The notes below the pieces were generated by a model, which made no database searches, was not told the origin of the DNA, and saw only the letters and a list, made by a program, of their open reading frames with translations. Below, one piece after another: positions 1-8,077 of a stretch of DNA of 64,000 nucleotides. Location of the stretch: NCBI RefSeq assembly GCF_000717055.1, contig NZ_JNXI01000004.1, forward strand, positions 496,001 to 560,000, read 5' to 3'. Position 1 is the first letter of the stretch. Each line of letters starts with the position of its first letter. The translations under genes were made by a program, and so were the position numbers. Source of the stretch: Streptomyces iakyrus (GTDB taxonomy: Bacteria; Actinomycetota; Actinomycetes; Streptomycetales; Streptomycetaceae).

Positions 1-658
1 TGCCCGAGATGACGACGTAGGGCTCCGGTGCCCAGACGGAGGGGCGGAAACGGTCGCGGTAGTGGTCGATGCCGCGCCGCATCTTCTCCCGGTTCCTGAG
101 GTCGCCGATGACCATGGGCAGGCCCGCGCGGGCGGCGATGCCGGCGCCCGCGCCCATGGCCAGGACGAACGGTGGCACGGTCAGACCCTCGGCGGGGCGG
201 GCGCGCACCCCGGTGGGGGAGGTGCCCCGGAACCAGCCGAGCAGCTCCGCGAGCTGGGCCTCGAAGTCCTCGGCGTCACCCTTGTCGCGGCCCAGGGCCC
301 GGCGCACGCCGTCCGTGAAGCCGACCGACCGGCCGAGGCCCATGTCGATCCGACCGGGGAACAGCGACTCCAGCACCCCGAACTGCTCGGCCACGACCAG
401 CGGCCGGTGGTTGGGCAGCATCACCCCGCCGGTGCCGACCCGGATCGTCCGGGTGGCGCCCGCGACGGCGGCGGCCAGCACGGTCGGCGCGGAACCGGCC
501 ACCCCGGGCACACCGTGATGCTCCGAGACCCAGAGCCGGTGGTAGCCGAGCCGCTCCAGCTCTTGCGCCAGCCGCACGGTGTCGCGCAGCGCCTCGGGGT
601 GGGTGTGCCCCTCGCGAGTGCGGGAGCGGTCGAGGACGGACAGGCGCACGGGATCCAT
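1..658 (-). CDS. LLM-class flavin-dependent oxidoreductase, 3' end outside window
   Basis: The reverse strand reads an open frame of 219 codons from an ATG at 658 off the left edge. The N-terminus begins MDPVRLSVLDRSRTREG, followed by a segment ending in the EHHG motif and then a glycine-rich stretch on visible bacterial luciferase-like monooxygenase lines (FMN/F420 TIM barrel; MsnO8-type subgroup resemblance). Such enzymes oxidise small organic substrates with reduced flavin; the substrate cannot be told. The C-terminal third is missing only because the window ends. It is divergent from the nucleotidyltransferase gene, with about 130 bp of shared promoter region. Family call is confident, subfamily is not. 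Confidence 0.85.
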   Translation of the reverse strand, partial: MDPVRLSVLDRSRTREGHTHPEALRDTVRLAQELERLGYHRLWVSEHHGVPGVAGSAPTVLAAAVAGATRTIRVGTGGVMLPNHRPLVVAEQFGVLESLFPGRIDMGLGRSVGFTDGVRRALGRDKGDAEDFEAQLAELLGWFRGTSPTGVRARPAEGLTVPPFVLAMGAGAGIAARAGLPMVIGDLRNREKMRRGIDHYRDRFRPSVWAPEPYVVISG

Positions 659-789
659 ACCAGGTTCTACGCCCGGCGGGGCCGCCGGTATTCCATCGCC
701 CCTAGGGAACCACCGCCGGAAAACCGCGTGACCGCGTCCCGGCACGTCAGCACAATGTGCCGGTATCCAGAAGCGAAAGGCGGCCGACC

Positions 790-1500
790 GTGACCGTCCC
801 CAACATCCTGCTCTCCGGCATCGTGGGATCGACCGCATACGGTCTCGCCCGCCCGGGTTCGGACATCGACCGCCTCGGCCTGTTCGCCGTGCCCACCGAC
901 GAGCTGCACGGTCTGCGCATGCCGAAGGAGTCACACGTCAGCACGGCGCCGGACCGCACCCTGCACGAGGCGGCCAAGTGGTGCCGGCTGGCGCTGGGCG
1001 GCAACCCGACCGCGATGGAGCTGGTGTGGCTCCCCGACGACCTGTACGAGGTGCGCACCCCGCTCGGCGACGAGCTCATCGGCATCCGTACCGCGTTCCT
1101 GAGCGCCAAGCGGGTCAGGGACGCCTACCTCGGATACGCCACGCAGCAGTTCCGGCGGCTGGAGGCACGCGGCGACGGTTCGTTCTCCGCCGACACCCGC
1201 AAGCGGACCGCGAAGCACGCCCGGCATCTGAAACGGCTGTGCGCGCAGGGCCTGGAGCTGTACACCACCGGGCGGCTGACGATCCGCGTCGAGAACCCGG
1301 ACGAGTACCACGCCTTCGGCGAGCGCGTCGCCGCCGACCCGTCGGAGGCCCTGCCCCTGCTCCGGCACTACGAGGAGGCCTTCGGCGCAGGGCCCACGGC
1401 GCTGCCGGACGAGCCCGACGAGGCGCCGGTGGAAGCCTGGCTGCGCCGGGTCCGGGAGCACTTCTGGGCCCAGACGGCGAGCTCAGCCGTCGGGGCGTAG
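790..1500 (+). CDS. Nucleotidyltransferase-domain protein (YcgL/COG3541-like)
   Basis: A 236-residue protein with the nucleotidyltransferase-fold signature near the N-terminus: GSTAYGL, then PGSDIDRLG, where the G-S and the D-x-D would bind nucleotide and metal. The remainder is helical and basic in the middle ([13 protein letters not shown]), as in the DNA-polymerase-beta-like predicted nucleotidyltransferases of bacteria. Substrate unknown. The GTG at 790 is chosen because GAAAGG lies about 12 nt upstream; a GTG at 757 is in frame but has no ribosome site. The last 18 bp overlap the convergent L32 paralogue gene. Confidence 0.75.
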   Translation: MTVPNILLSGIVGSTAYGLARPGSDIDRLGLFAVPTDELHGLRMPKESHVSTAPDRTLHEAAKWCRLALGGNPTAMELVWLPDDLYEVRTPLGDELIGIRTAFLSAKRVRDAYLGYATQQFRRLEARGDGSFSADTRKRTAKHARHLKRLCAQGLELYTTGRLTIRVENPDEYHAFGERVAADPSEALPLLRHYEEAFGAGPTALPDEPDEAPVEAWLRRVREHFWAQTASSAVGA

Positions 1501-1653
1501 CAGGCCGCGCTCGTAGGCCCTCACCAGGTTCTGCGGGACGAGGTGACGCACGCCGTCGACGGTGACGGGGACCAGGGTCGGCGTGGCCGCCTTCCACTGG
1601 GCGCGGCGGTGACGGGTGTTGCTGCGGGACATCTTCCGCTTCGGGACGGCCAT
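1483..1653 (-). CDS. rpmF: 50S ribosomal protein L32, zinc-independent (C-) paralogue
   Basis: A 56-residue protein starting [20 protein letters not shown], the invariant L32 N-terminus. The second half has no cysteines: where the zinc-binding L32 carries two CxxC knuckles, this one reads [19 protein letters not shown]. It is therefore the C- paralogue, which in streptomycetes and mycobacteria is made during zinc shortage to free zinc from ribosomes. AGGAG lies 6-8 nt before the ATG. The coding sequence overlaps the end of the convergent nucleotidyltransferase by 18 bp. A palindrome 40 bp upstream may be the zinc-regulator site. Confidence 0.93.
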   Translation of the reverse strand: MAVPKRKMSRSNTRHRRAQWKAATPTLVPVTVDGVRHLVPQNLVRAYERGLLRPDG

Positions 1654-1692
1654 GGGACTCCTCCTCGGTGGACGGGCACCGAGGACGCTACA

Positions 1693-1713
1693 TGAAAATG
1701 GATCCCATTAACA
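1693..1713 (-). promoter_or_regulatory. Palindrome upstream of C- L32, Zur-box-like
   Basis: A 21-bp inverted repeat with arms TGNNAATGG / CCATTNNCA around a 3-bp centre, 40 bp upstream of the C- L32 start. The half-site TGAAAATG resembles the actinobacterial Zur half-site, but the spacing is wider than the 15-bp form I remember, so the assignment to Zur is an inference from gene function and half-site. The A/T richness stands out in this GC-rich region. Confidence 0.5.
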
Positions 1714-1756
1714 ATGTGCGTCCCAGCGCCCGGCCGCCGCTGTCCCGGGGTGCGGG

Positions 1757-3352
1757 TCAGTCGTCCGCGCCCACGAGCATCCGCACCTCGAACTTCTCGT
1801 GGGCGGAGGGCTCTTCGGCCGGCCCCTTGTCCAGCACGGTGCCGAGCCAGCCCAGGAGGAAGCCCACCGGGATCGAGACGATGCCGGGGTTCTGGAGCGG
1901 GAACCAGGCGAAGTCGGCCTCGGGGTAGAACGAGCCCGGGGCCGAGGAGACGACCGGGGAGAACGCGGCCAGCAGGACGGAGCAGAGCAGACCGCCGTAG
2001 AGGCTCAGCAGGGCGCCCTTCGCGCTGAAGCGCCGCCAGAAGAGGGTGTAGATGATCGTCGGCAGGATCGCGGACGCGGCGATGGCGAAGGCCAGGAAGG
2101 CGAGCGTCGCGGTGTTCGCCCCCCAGGCGACGAGGGCCAGCAGAATGCCGAGAACCCCGATGACCGCCCCGGACAGCCGGGCGACGGTCAGCTCCTCCGT
2201 CTCGGTCGCCCGGCCCTTGCGGATCACCTCGCTGTACAGGTCGTGCGCCAGGGAGGAAGCCGCGGCCAGGGTGAGACCGACCGCCACGGCCAGCAGCGTC
2301 AGGTACGCCAGACAGGTCAGCAGCGCGGTCAGGACACTGCCGCCCAGCTCGTGGGCGAGCAGCAGGACGGAGGCGTTGCCGGTGCGGTCCGTGCTCTCGA
2401 TGGTCTCCCGGCCGAGCAGCGCGGTGGCGCCGAGCCCCATGATGCCGGCTCCGAAGCAGACGGCGCCGACCAGGCCGACGGCCCACAGCACGGAGGAGCG
2501 CAGCACGCCGCTGTTGCGCGGGGTGAGCAGCCGCATCAGCACGTGCGGCAGGGCGGCGAGGCCGAGCACGATGGCCAGTTCGAGACTGAGGAAGTCCAGC
2601 TTGTTGCTGACGGTGCCGCCGTAGCGCAGCCCTGGTTCGAGGAAGCTCAGACCCGAACCGCTGCGCTGGGACGCCCTCTCCAGCAGCGCGTTGGGGTTCC
2701 AGTCGAAGTGGTGCAGCACCCAGCCCGCGGTGAACAGCACGCCCACCACCAGCATCACGGCCTTGATGATCTGGATGACCGTCGCGCCGGGCATGCCGCC
2801 GAGGGAGGCGTACAGGATCACGAAGGCGCCGATCACCACCACGCACAGGGTACGGGTGCTGCCGCTGGGCACACCGGTGAACTGGGTCAGCAGGGCCACA
2901 CTGCCGACGAGTTGGGCCACCAGGTACAGCGTGGCGATGGCCAGGATGCAGACCGCCAGCGCGACCCGGACCGGCCGCTGCTGCCGCGGCAGGCGCAGCG
3001 CCACCGTGTCGCCGAGCGTGAACCTGCCCGTGCGGTGCAGGGGTTCGGCGATCAGCAGCAGCACCATCATCCAGGCGACGGTGGTCCCGCCGAGGTACAT
3101 CAGCCCGTCATAGCCGGTCAGGGCGACCAGCCCGGTGCTGCCCAGCAGCGTGGCGGCGGACAGGTAGTCGCCGCACATGGCGAGGCCGTTGCGCAGCGGC
3201 GACATGGCGCGGTTGCCGAGGTAGAACTCGCTGATCTCATCGCGCTGAGGAGCCGTCAGCAGCGCCATGAACAGAGTGATCACGACCACGGTCAGGAACA
3301 GGACGAACGTCAGCTGCAAGCTGCTGTCGTCGATGGCGGCGGCGCTCACCAC
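1757..3352 (-). CDS. Sodium:solute symporter, cation acetate symporter type (ActP-like)
   Basis: A 531-residue polytopic membrane protein with about 13 hydrophobic segments, the sodium:solute symporter layout. The early motif GDYLSAATLLGSTG, near residue 65, is typical of ActP/MctC-like acetate-pyruvate symporters. It likely imports short-chain monocarboxylates with Na+ or H+. Tandem GTG codons at 3352 and 3349 follow GAGGGGG; the second overlaps the TGA of the DUF485 gene (GTGA), so the two are translationally coupled. A longer reading to 3508 only adds low-complexity Pro/Arg sequence out of the DUF485 gene and is rejected. Pairing of DUF485 plus ActP is the standard operon. Confidence 0.92.
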   Translation of the reverse strand: MVSAAAIDDSSLQLTFVLFLTVVVITLFMALLTAPQRDEISEFYLGNRAMSPLRNGLAMCGDYLSAATLLGSTGLVALTGYDGLMYLGGTTVAWMMVLLLIAEPLHRTGRFTLGDTVALRLPRQQRPVRVALAVCILAIATLYLVAQLVGSVALLTQFTGVPSGSTRTLCVVVIGAFVILYASLGGMPGATVIQIIKAVMLVVGVLFTAGWVLHHFDWNPNALLERASQRSGSGLSFLEPGLRYGGTVSNKLDFLSLELAIVLGLAALPHVLMRLLTPRNSGVLRSSVLWAVGLVGAVCFGAGIMGLGATALLGRETIESTDRTGNASVLLLAHELGGSVLTALLTCLAYLTLLAVAVGLTLAAASSLAHDLYSEVIRKGRATETEELTVARLSGAVIGVLGILLALVAWGANTATLAFLAFAIAASAILPTIIYTLFWRRFSAKGALLSLYGGLLCSVLLAAFSPVVSSAPGSFYPEADFAWFPLQNPGIVSIPVGFLLGWLGTVLDKGPAEEPSAHEKFEVRMLVGADD

Positions 3353-3792
3353 GTGCGGAACCCCCTCGCGCCGGGCCGGAGCGGCTGCCCGGCCCCCTGG
3401 GGTGGCGCCGTCGTCCGGGCGCGGCGGCTCCCGGTCTCGTGCAGCCGGGACTTCAGGCCGCGGGCGAGCGGATCGACCCGGGTGCGCATGTGCCGGACAT
3501 AGCACCACGCGGTCACGCCCATGATGACGAACTGCCCGAGACCGAGGCTGAGTCCGACCGTGAGGCGGCCGAACAGCGGCTGGTTCATCACCGCGGGCAC
3601 AAAACTCGACAGCAGTACGTACAGCAGGAATCCACCGACGGACAGGACCGTCGCGCGGATGCCGAACCGGCGCTGCGCCCGACGCAGAGAGTGAAATTCG
3701 GGATGGTCGGATATGCGAGACGGCGGAGTTTGTTCGATGTGCGGAAGCGGGAATGTGGGAGTGTCATCCCGCCGTGGTGGATATTCGGGCAC
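3346..3792 (-). CDS. DUF485 family inner-membrane protein
   Basis: 148 residues: a hydrophilic N-terminus with IEQTPPSRISDHPEFHSLRRAQRRF, the family hallmark being the 'hP.F..Lrr.rrrf' segment, then two transmembrane helices (about residues 50-70 and 80-102) and a basic C-terminal tail. DUF485 proteins are the small partner cotranscribed with acetate symporters, as here with a GTGA overlap. The tail is longer and more arginine-rich than usual. Function of the partner is not established; a role in transporter stability or regulation is inference from gene pairing. Confidence 0.85.
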   Translation of the reverse strand: MPEYPPRRDDTPTFPLPHIEQTPPSRISDHPEFHSLRRAQRRFGIRATVLSVGGFLLYVLLSSFVPAVMNQPLFGRLTVGLSLGLGQFVIMGVTAWCYVRHMRTRVDPLARGLKSRLHETGSRRARTTAPPQGAGQPLRPGARGFRTW

Positions 3793-3918
3793 AGGCGCAC
3801 CTTCTTCGCTGCATCGTGCCCCGCACTCGACCCCGTCGGGTCAGTGGACGCGTCCGGTTTTCGGGCAGGGGGAAGGGGTGCCGGACGCGCGGTGGGGGTG
3901 CGGGCTCTGTGGGGGGGG

Positions 3919-3952
3919 CGTGAATCCGGAAAACGCCCTGCTCGGATTCACG
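3919..3952. repeat. Perfect 10-bp inverted repeat with 14-nt loop
   Basis: CGTGAATCCG and CGGATTCACG flank a 14-nt loop (3929-3942). It sits between two divergent genes, so it does not terminate either of them. It may be an operator, or the end of an unrecognised small RNA. Confidence 0.6.
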
Positions 3953-4131
3953 CGGACGGCCTCGGGGTTCTGTGTGGAGTTCCCCGACCAGCCTCGGCCG
4001 CGGGTGGTGGCGAGGCTGAGAGCGGAGTATGTCAGTGCTGTCCTTGAGCCATCAACTGTGAGGGTGAACAGACCCGCTTACATGGCTTGTTCATGCGTGT
4101 TGTCTCACATGCGCACAGCGCGGGGACCCCT

Positions 4132-4137
4132 TACGCT
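4132..4137 (+). promoter_or_regulatory. -10 box TACGCT, leaderless start of HAD gene
   Basis: TACGCT is followed by 7 nt and then the GTG at 4145, the arrangement of leaderless streptomycete transcripts. There is no Shine-Dalgarno sequence before the GTG. No clear -35 element. Confidence 0.4.
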
Positions 4138-4144
4138 GGGCGGC

Positions 4145-4639
4145 GTGAGCGACGACCGCAGCAAGGCCCCGCTGGCCGTGTTCGACCTGGACAACACCCT
4201 CGCCGACACCACGCACCGGCAGCGGTTCCTGGAACGCAGGCCGAAGGACTGGGACGGGTTCTTCTCGGCCGCGCCCCAGGACCCGCCGGTCCCTGAGGGC
4301 ATCGCCCTGGTCCGGGAGAGCGCGCGGGAGTGCGAGATCGTCTACCTCACCGGGCGGCCCGAGCGCTGCCGGCGCGACACGCTGGACTGGCTCGCCGCCC
4401 AGGGGCTGCCCGAAGGGCGCGTACACATGCGGCGGGACGCCGACCGGCGTCCCGCCCGGTTCACCAAGCTGGAGATCCTGCGACGGCTCGCCCGCACCCG
4501 CGAGGTCCGCGTCCTCGTGGACGACGACGAGCTGGTCTGCGCGGACGCCCGGCGCGCCGGATTCACCGTCGTACGGGCCGACTGGGTGACCCGGTCCGCC
4601 GAGCTGAAGGCGGCGCAGGAGCGCGAGGGGCGGACCTGA
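4145..4639 (+). CDS. HAD-superfamily phosphatase (PNKP-3'-phosphatase-like)
   Basis: A 164-residue HAD hydrolase. Motif I is FDLDNTLADT (residues 12-21), with the two catalytic aspartates; motif II is YLTGRPERCR; motif III/IV is the conserved K (FTKLEIL) and VLVDDDE. Small HAD proteins of this pattern resemble the 3'-phosphatase half of polynucleotide kinase and plant-type acid phosphatases; actual substrate unknown. The GTG at 4145 is chosen because it follows a leaderless-type -10 box and the domain starts at once; upstream in-frame ATGs add non-conserved sequence. Ends 3 bp from the convergent dodecin gene. Confidence 0.85.
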   Translation: MSDDRSKAPLAVFDLDNTLADTTHRQRFLERRPKDWDGFFSAAPQDPPVPEGIALVRESARECEIVYLTGRPERCRRDTLDWLAAQGLPEGRVHMRRDADRRPARFTKLEILRRLARTREVRVLVDDDELVCADARRAGFTVVRADWVTRSAELKAAQEREGRT

Positions 4640-4642
4640 GCA

Positions 4643-4858
4643 CTACTCCGACTCGTCGAGGCGGAAGCCCACCTTCAGCCCCACCTGCCAGTGCGCGATC
4701 TGCCCGTCCTCCAACTGGCCGCGCACCTGCGTCACCTCGAACCAGTCCAGGTTGCGCAGCGTCTGCGAGGCCCGGTCGATGCCGTTGCGGATGGCCTGGT
4801 CGACGCCGTCCGGTGAGGTGCCGACGATCTCCGTGACCCGGTAGGTGTGGTTCGACAT
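4643..4858 (-). CDS. Dodecin family flavin-binding protein
   Basis: 71 residues, the typical dodecin length. It reads MSNHTYRVTEIVGTSPDGVD, then an amphipathic helix and the RNLDWFEVTQVRG segment whose tryptophan stacks on flavin in characterised dodecins, ending in WQVGLKVGFRLDE. Dodecins assemble as dodecamers that store riboflavin/FMN or CoA. GGAAGAGGAGC lies 6-8 nt upstream of the ATG. Convergent with the HAD gene. Confidence 0.95.
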   Translation of the reverse strand: MSNHTYRVTEIVGTSPDGVDQAIRNGIDRASQTLRNLDWFEVTQVRGQLEDGQIAHWQVGLKVGFRLDESE

Positions 4859-4986
4859 GCCGCTGCTCCTCTTCCCATGACGTTCCTGTGACGGGAGTGT
4901 CACGCGTCATTCCACCGTGCCCCAAGCGGCGGCGAAGCGCGAGACGTCGCCTCCCGCCGGTGCCACCGCTCCGGGGCCGGCGGGGG

Positions 4987-5949
4987 TCAGCGCGCCACGC
5001 TCAGCGACAGCGCGAAGCGGCCCGCGTCGTCCGTCCACCAGTGGGCCAGCTCCAGCCCCGCCGCCGACAGTTCGGTGCGTACGCCCTCCTGCCGGAACTT
5101 CGCCGACACCTCGGTGCGCATCTCCTCGCCCGCCGCGAAGTCGACGGCGAGGCCGAGCGCCGGCACCTTCACCGTCTGCGCCGTACGGGAGCGCAGCCGC
5201 ATCTCGATCCACTCGTGCCCGGCGTCCCACAGCGCCACATGGTCGAACGCGGCGGGATCGAAGTCGGCGCCCAACTCGCGGTTGATCACGGTCAGGACGT
5301 TCTTGTTGAACGCGGCCGTCACCCCGGCCCCGTCGTCGTACGCCCGGACCAGCACCTCCTCGTCCTTGACCAGGTCCGTCCCCAGCAGCAGGGCGTCGCC
5401 CGGAGCGAGCAGGGCACGCACGGACGCCAGGAACGCGGCGCGTTCGGCGGGCAACAGGTTGCCGATCGTGCCGCCGAGGAACGCCACCAGCCGGGGCCCC
5501 TGCGTGTCCGGCAGGGTCAGTTCCCCGGTGAAGTCGGCGATCAGGGCGTGCACGTCCAGCCCGGGCCGCTCGGCGGCGAGCGCCTGCCCGGCCTGGCTGA
5601 GGGCACTCCCGCTGACGTCGACCGGGACGTAGGTGCGCAGGTCCGTGAGGGCGTCGATCAGGTGCCGGGTCTTCTCCGAGGAGCCGGAGCCGAGCTCGAC
5701 CAGGGTCCGCGCCCGGGTCGCCGCGGCGATGTCGCCGGCGCGCGCGAGGAGGATCTCCCGCTCCGCACGCGTCGGGTAGTACTCCGGCAGTTCCGTGATC
5801 TTCTCGAACAGGTCGCTGCCGTGCGCGTCGTAGAACCACTTCGGCGGCAGGGTCTTGGGGCGTCCGGTCAGACCCCGGTGGACGTCGGCGCGCAGCGCGG
5901 CGTCCGTGGCGTCCTCGGGCAGGGTGCGGGTGACGTGGAACGGGCTCAC
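4987..5949 (-). CDS. egtD: L-histidine N-alpha-methyltransferase EgtD
   Basis: 320 residues. Transfers three methyl groups from S-adenosylmethionine to histidine, giving hercynine, the first step of ergothioneine synthesis. Visible features: PPKWFYDAHGSDLFEKITELPEYYP (opening of the family), the SAM loop ELGSGSSEKT (residues 85-94), and the LGTDLVKD region. The GTG start overlaps the egtC stop as GTGA, so it is coupled to egtC. Last gene of the operon. Length matches mycobacterial EgtD (about 321). Confidence 0.97.
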   Translation of the reverse strand: MSPFHVTRTLPEDATDAALRADVHRGLTGRPKTLPPKWFYDAHGSDLFEKITELPEYYPTRAEREILLARAGDIAAATRARTLVELGSGSSEKTRHLIDALTDLRTYVPVDVSGSALSQAGQALAAERPGLDVHALIADFTGELTLPDTQGPRLVAFLGGTIGNLLPAERAAFLASVRALLAPGDALLLGTDLVKDEEVLVRAYDDGAGVTAAFNKNVLTVINRELGADFDPAAFDHVALWDAGHEWIEMRLRSRTAQTVKVPALGLAVDFAAGEEMRTEVSAKFRQEGVRTELSAAGLELAHWWTDDAGRFALSLSVAR

Positions 5950-6740
5950 GTACGGGGCTCCTTCGGCGATGGGGAGGACACGGCGGCGTCGGCCGGCTCC
6001 TTGAGCGGCGTGAGCAGCACGTCGGTGCGGCTCGCCGCGAGCAGAGTGCGGTCAGGGACCTCCCGCCAGTGCGGATCGTCGTCGTAGGGCTCGGAGGCCA
6101 CGACGGTGCCGCCGCCGGGCCGGGTGAGGTACCACAGGGTGTCGCCCCAGGCGGTGGCGGTGATCGTGTCGCCGTTGGTGAGGAGGAGGTTGAGCCGGGA
6201 ACCGGGCGCCGCGGCGGCGACCTCCAGGACCGTGTCGGCCATCGCCTGGCTCTCCTCGTCGCCGCTGCGCAGCCGCGCCAGCACCAGCGCCCAGACGAGC
6301 GCGGAGTCGTTGCGGGCCTCCAGTGACAGCAGGTCCTCGTGCGGCAGCGTCCGGGACACCGTGGCGAGCGAGCCGGGCCAGCCCTTCACCGCCCCGTTGT
6401 GGCTGAACAGCCAGGTCCCCGCCGCGAACGGGGCCGCGGCGGCCTCCGCGTCGGCGCCCGAGAGGGTCGCGTCCCGCACGGCGGCGAGCAGCGCGGTGGA
6501 CGTCACGACCCGGGCGAGGTCGGCGAACGACAGGTCCGCCCAGACGGGCCCGGCCCGGCGGTAGCGGGCGGGCACCGGGTCGCCCTCGGCGTACCAGCCG
6601 ACGCCGAAACCGTCGGCGTTGACCGTCCCGTACCTCTGGTGCCGGGGCGCCCACGACTGCCGGTACAGCCCGTGCGGGGGCTCCACGAGGAGCCGGCCCA
6701 GCGGTTCCGCGGGCCCCACGTACGCCACATGACGGCACAT
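5946..6740 (-). CDS. egtC: Gamma-glutamyl-hercynylcysteine sulfoxide hydrolase EgtC
   Basis: 264 residues, class II glutamine-amidotransferase fold. The start MCRHVAYVG places the nucleophile Cys2 directly after the initiator methionine, as the Ntn-hydrolase mechanism needs. GTVNADGFGVGWYAEGD and LFSHNGAVKGWP are the GATase II motifs. Removes the glutamate added through gamma-glutamylcysteine. ATG at 6740 overlaps the egtB stop (ATGA), and its own stop overlaps the egtD start. A longer open frame reaching to 7475 is an antisense-phase artefact of egtB and is discarded. Confidence 0.96.
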   Translation of the reverse strand: MCRHVAYVGPAEPLGRLLVEPPHGLYRQSWAPRHQRYGTVNADGFGVGWYAEGDPVPARYRRAGPVWADLSFADLARVVTSTALLAAVRDATLSGADAEAAAAPFAAGTWLFSHNGAVKGWPGSLATVSRTLPHEDLLSLEARNDSALVWALVLARLRSGDEESQAMADTVLEVAAAAPGSRLNLLLTNGDTITATAWGDTLWYLTRPGGGTVVASEPYDDDPHWREVPDRTLLAASRTDVLLTPLKEPADAAVSSPSPKEPRT

Positions 6741-8077
6741 CAGGCGTCCTCCGAACGGGCCGTGCGGAAGCCGGCGAAGATCTGCCGCCGGATCGGGTAG
6801 TCCCAGTTGCGGAAGGTGCCCCGGCAGGCCACCGCGTCCACCGCGAACGAACCGCCGCGCAGCACCTTGTGGTCGGACCCGAAGAAGACCTCCGAGTACT
6901 CCTTGTACGGGAACGCCCTGAACCCCGGGTAGGGCAGGAAGTCGCTCGACGTCCACTCCCACACGTCGCCGATCAACTGCCGAACGCCGAGCGGCGACTC
7001 GCCGGCCGGGTAGCTCCCGGCCGGGGCCGGACGCAGGTGCCGCTGGCCGAGGTTGGCGTGCTCGGGCCCCGGGTCCTCGTCGCCCCACGGGTAGCGCATC
7101 GAGCGGTCGCCGGCCGGGTCGTGCCGGGCCGCCTTCTCCCACTCGGCCTCCGTGGGCAGCCGGCGCCCCGCCCAGCGGGCGTAGGCGTCGGCCTCGTACC
7201 AGCACACGTGCAGCACCGGCTCGTCCGGCGGGACGACCTCGGTGACGCCGAACCGGCGCCTGAGGAACTGCTTTCCGTCGCGCCGCCAGAACAGCGGGGC
7301 GTCGATGCCGTGCCTGCGGATGTGCGCCCAGCCCTCGGGCGCCCACCAGCGGGGGTCGTCGTAGCCGCCGTCCTCGATGAACGCCCGGTAGGCGCCGTTC
7401 GTCACCGGGGTGGTGTCGATGCGGAAGGGCGCCACCTCCCGCCGGTGCGCGGGGCGTTCGTTGTCCAGCGCCCACGGCTCACCGGAGGTTCCCATGGTGA
7501 ACGGCCCGCCGGGGACGAGGACTTCGGCCGGGCCGGTGAACAGCGGCACCGGCTCCGGGTCCGGGGCGGTCAGGGCCTGCGGGCCCGTGCGCAGCTGATG
7601 GGTGATCAGCATGGTCTCGTCATGCTGCTGTTCGTGCTGCGCGATCATCCCGAAGGCGAACCCGGCCTCCGTCAGCCGCGTTCCGTGGAAGGTGTGCCGC
7701 TCCAGCACGTCCAGTGCCCTTCCGCGTACGTCGGCCGCGTAGGTGCGGGCCTCGGCGGGCGACAGCAGGGGCAGCTTCGGCCGCTCGGCACGCGGGTGTT
7801 CGAAGGCGTCGTAGAGGCCGTCTATCTCGGGGCGTAGCGCCTCGTGCCCGGCGACGGCCCGCAGCAGCCACTGCTCCTCCTGGTTGCCGATGTGCGCGAG
7901 GTCCCACACCAGGGGCGACATCAGCGGCGAGTGCTGCGCTGTCAGGTCGGGATCCTCCACGCAGCTCGTCAGCAGCGTGGTGCGGTCACGGGCCACGATC
8001 AGTGAGGCGACCGCCCGCTCGCGGAGCACCTCGGGGTCGACGTCCCGGGCGTCGACGGCGGGCTCGGTGTCGGTCAT
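6740..8077 (-). CDS. egtB: Hercynine oxygenase / sulfoxide synthase EgtB
   Basis: 445 residues: N-terminal DinB-like helical domain and C-terminal formylglycine-generating-enzyme (FGE-sulfatase) fold. The three iron-ligand histidines are visible: H62 in DLAHIGNQEEQW, and H148 and H152 in QHEQQHDETM. The C-terminal domain ends with KVLRGGSF and DYPIRRQIFAGFR. Couples gamma-glutamylcysteine to hercynine with O2, forming the C-S bond and sulfoxide. Overlaps egtA upstream and egtC downstream by 4 bp each. Confidence 0.97.
   Translation of the reverse strand: MTDTEPAVDARDVDPEVLRERAVASLIVARDRTTLLTSCVEDPDLTAQHSPLMSPLVWDLAHIGNQEEQWLLRAVAGHEALRPEIDGLYDAFEHPRAERPKLPLLSPAEARTYAADVRGRALDVLERHTFHGTRLTEAGFAFGMIAQHEQQHDETMLITHQLRTGPQALTAPDPEPVPLFTGPAEVLVPGGPFTMGTSGEPWALDNERPAHRREVAPFRIDTTPVTNGAYRAFIEDGGYDDPRWWAPEGWAHIRRHGIDAPLFWRRDGKQFLRRRFGVTEVVPPDEPVLHVCWYEADAYARWAGRRLPTEAEWEKAARHDPAGDRSMRYPWGDEDPGPEHANLGQRHLRPAPAGSYPAGESPLGVRQLIGDVWEWTSSDFLPYPGFRAFPYKEYSEVFFGSDHKVLRGGSFAVDAVACRGTFRNWDYPIRRQIFAGFRTARSEDA

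Larger units (their letters stand above)
3793..4144. other. 352-bp divergent intergenic region
   Basis: Lies between the divergent DUF485-symporter operon and the HAD phosphatase gene. No convincing coding sequence. It contains a G-run (3911-3918) followed by a perfect 10-bp inverted repeat listed separately, and a leaderless-type -10 box next to 4145. Confidence 0.6.

Noticed and set aside
1757..3508. N-terminal extension of the symporter to 583 residues
   Set aside because: The added 52 residues lie in another frame of the DUF485 gene and are Pro/Arg-rich, while the GTGA overlap gives a better start.
4120..4145. Possible riboswitch or small RNA before the HAD gene
   Set aside because: No structure beyond the -10 box and no known motif; the gene looks leaderless.
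5946..7475. 509-residue egtC frame
   Set aside because: Cys2 must be the N-terminal nucleophile of EgtC, so the start must be at 6740.
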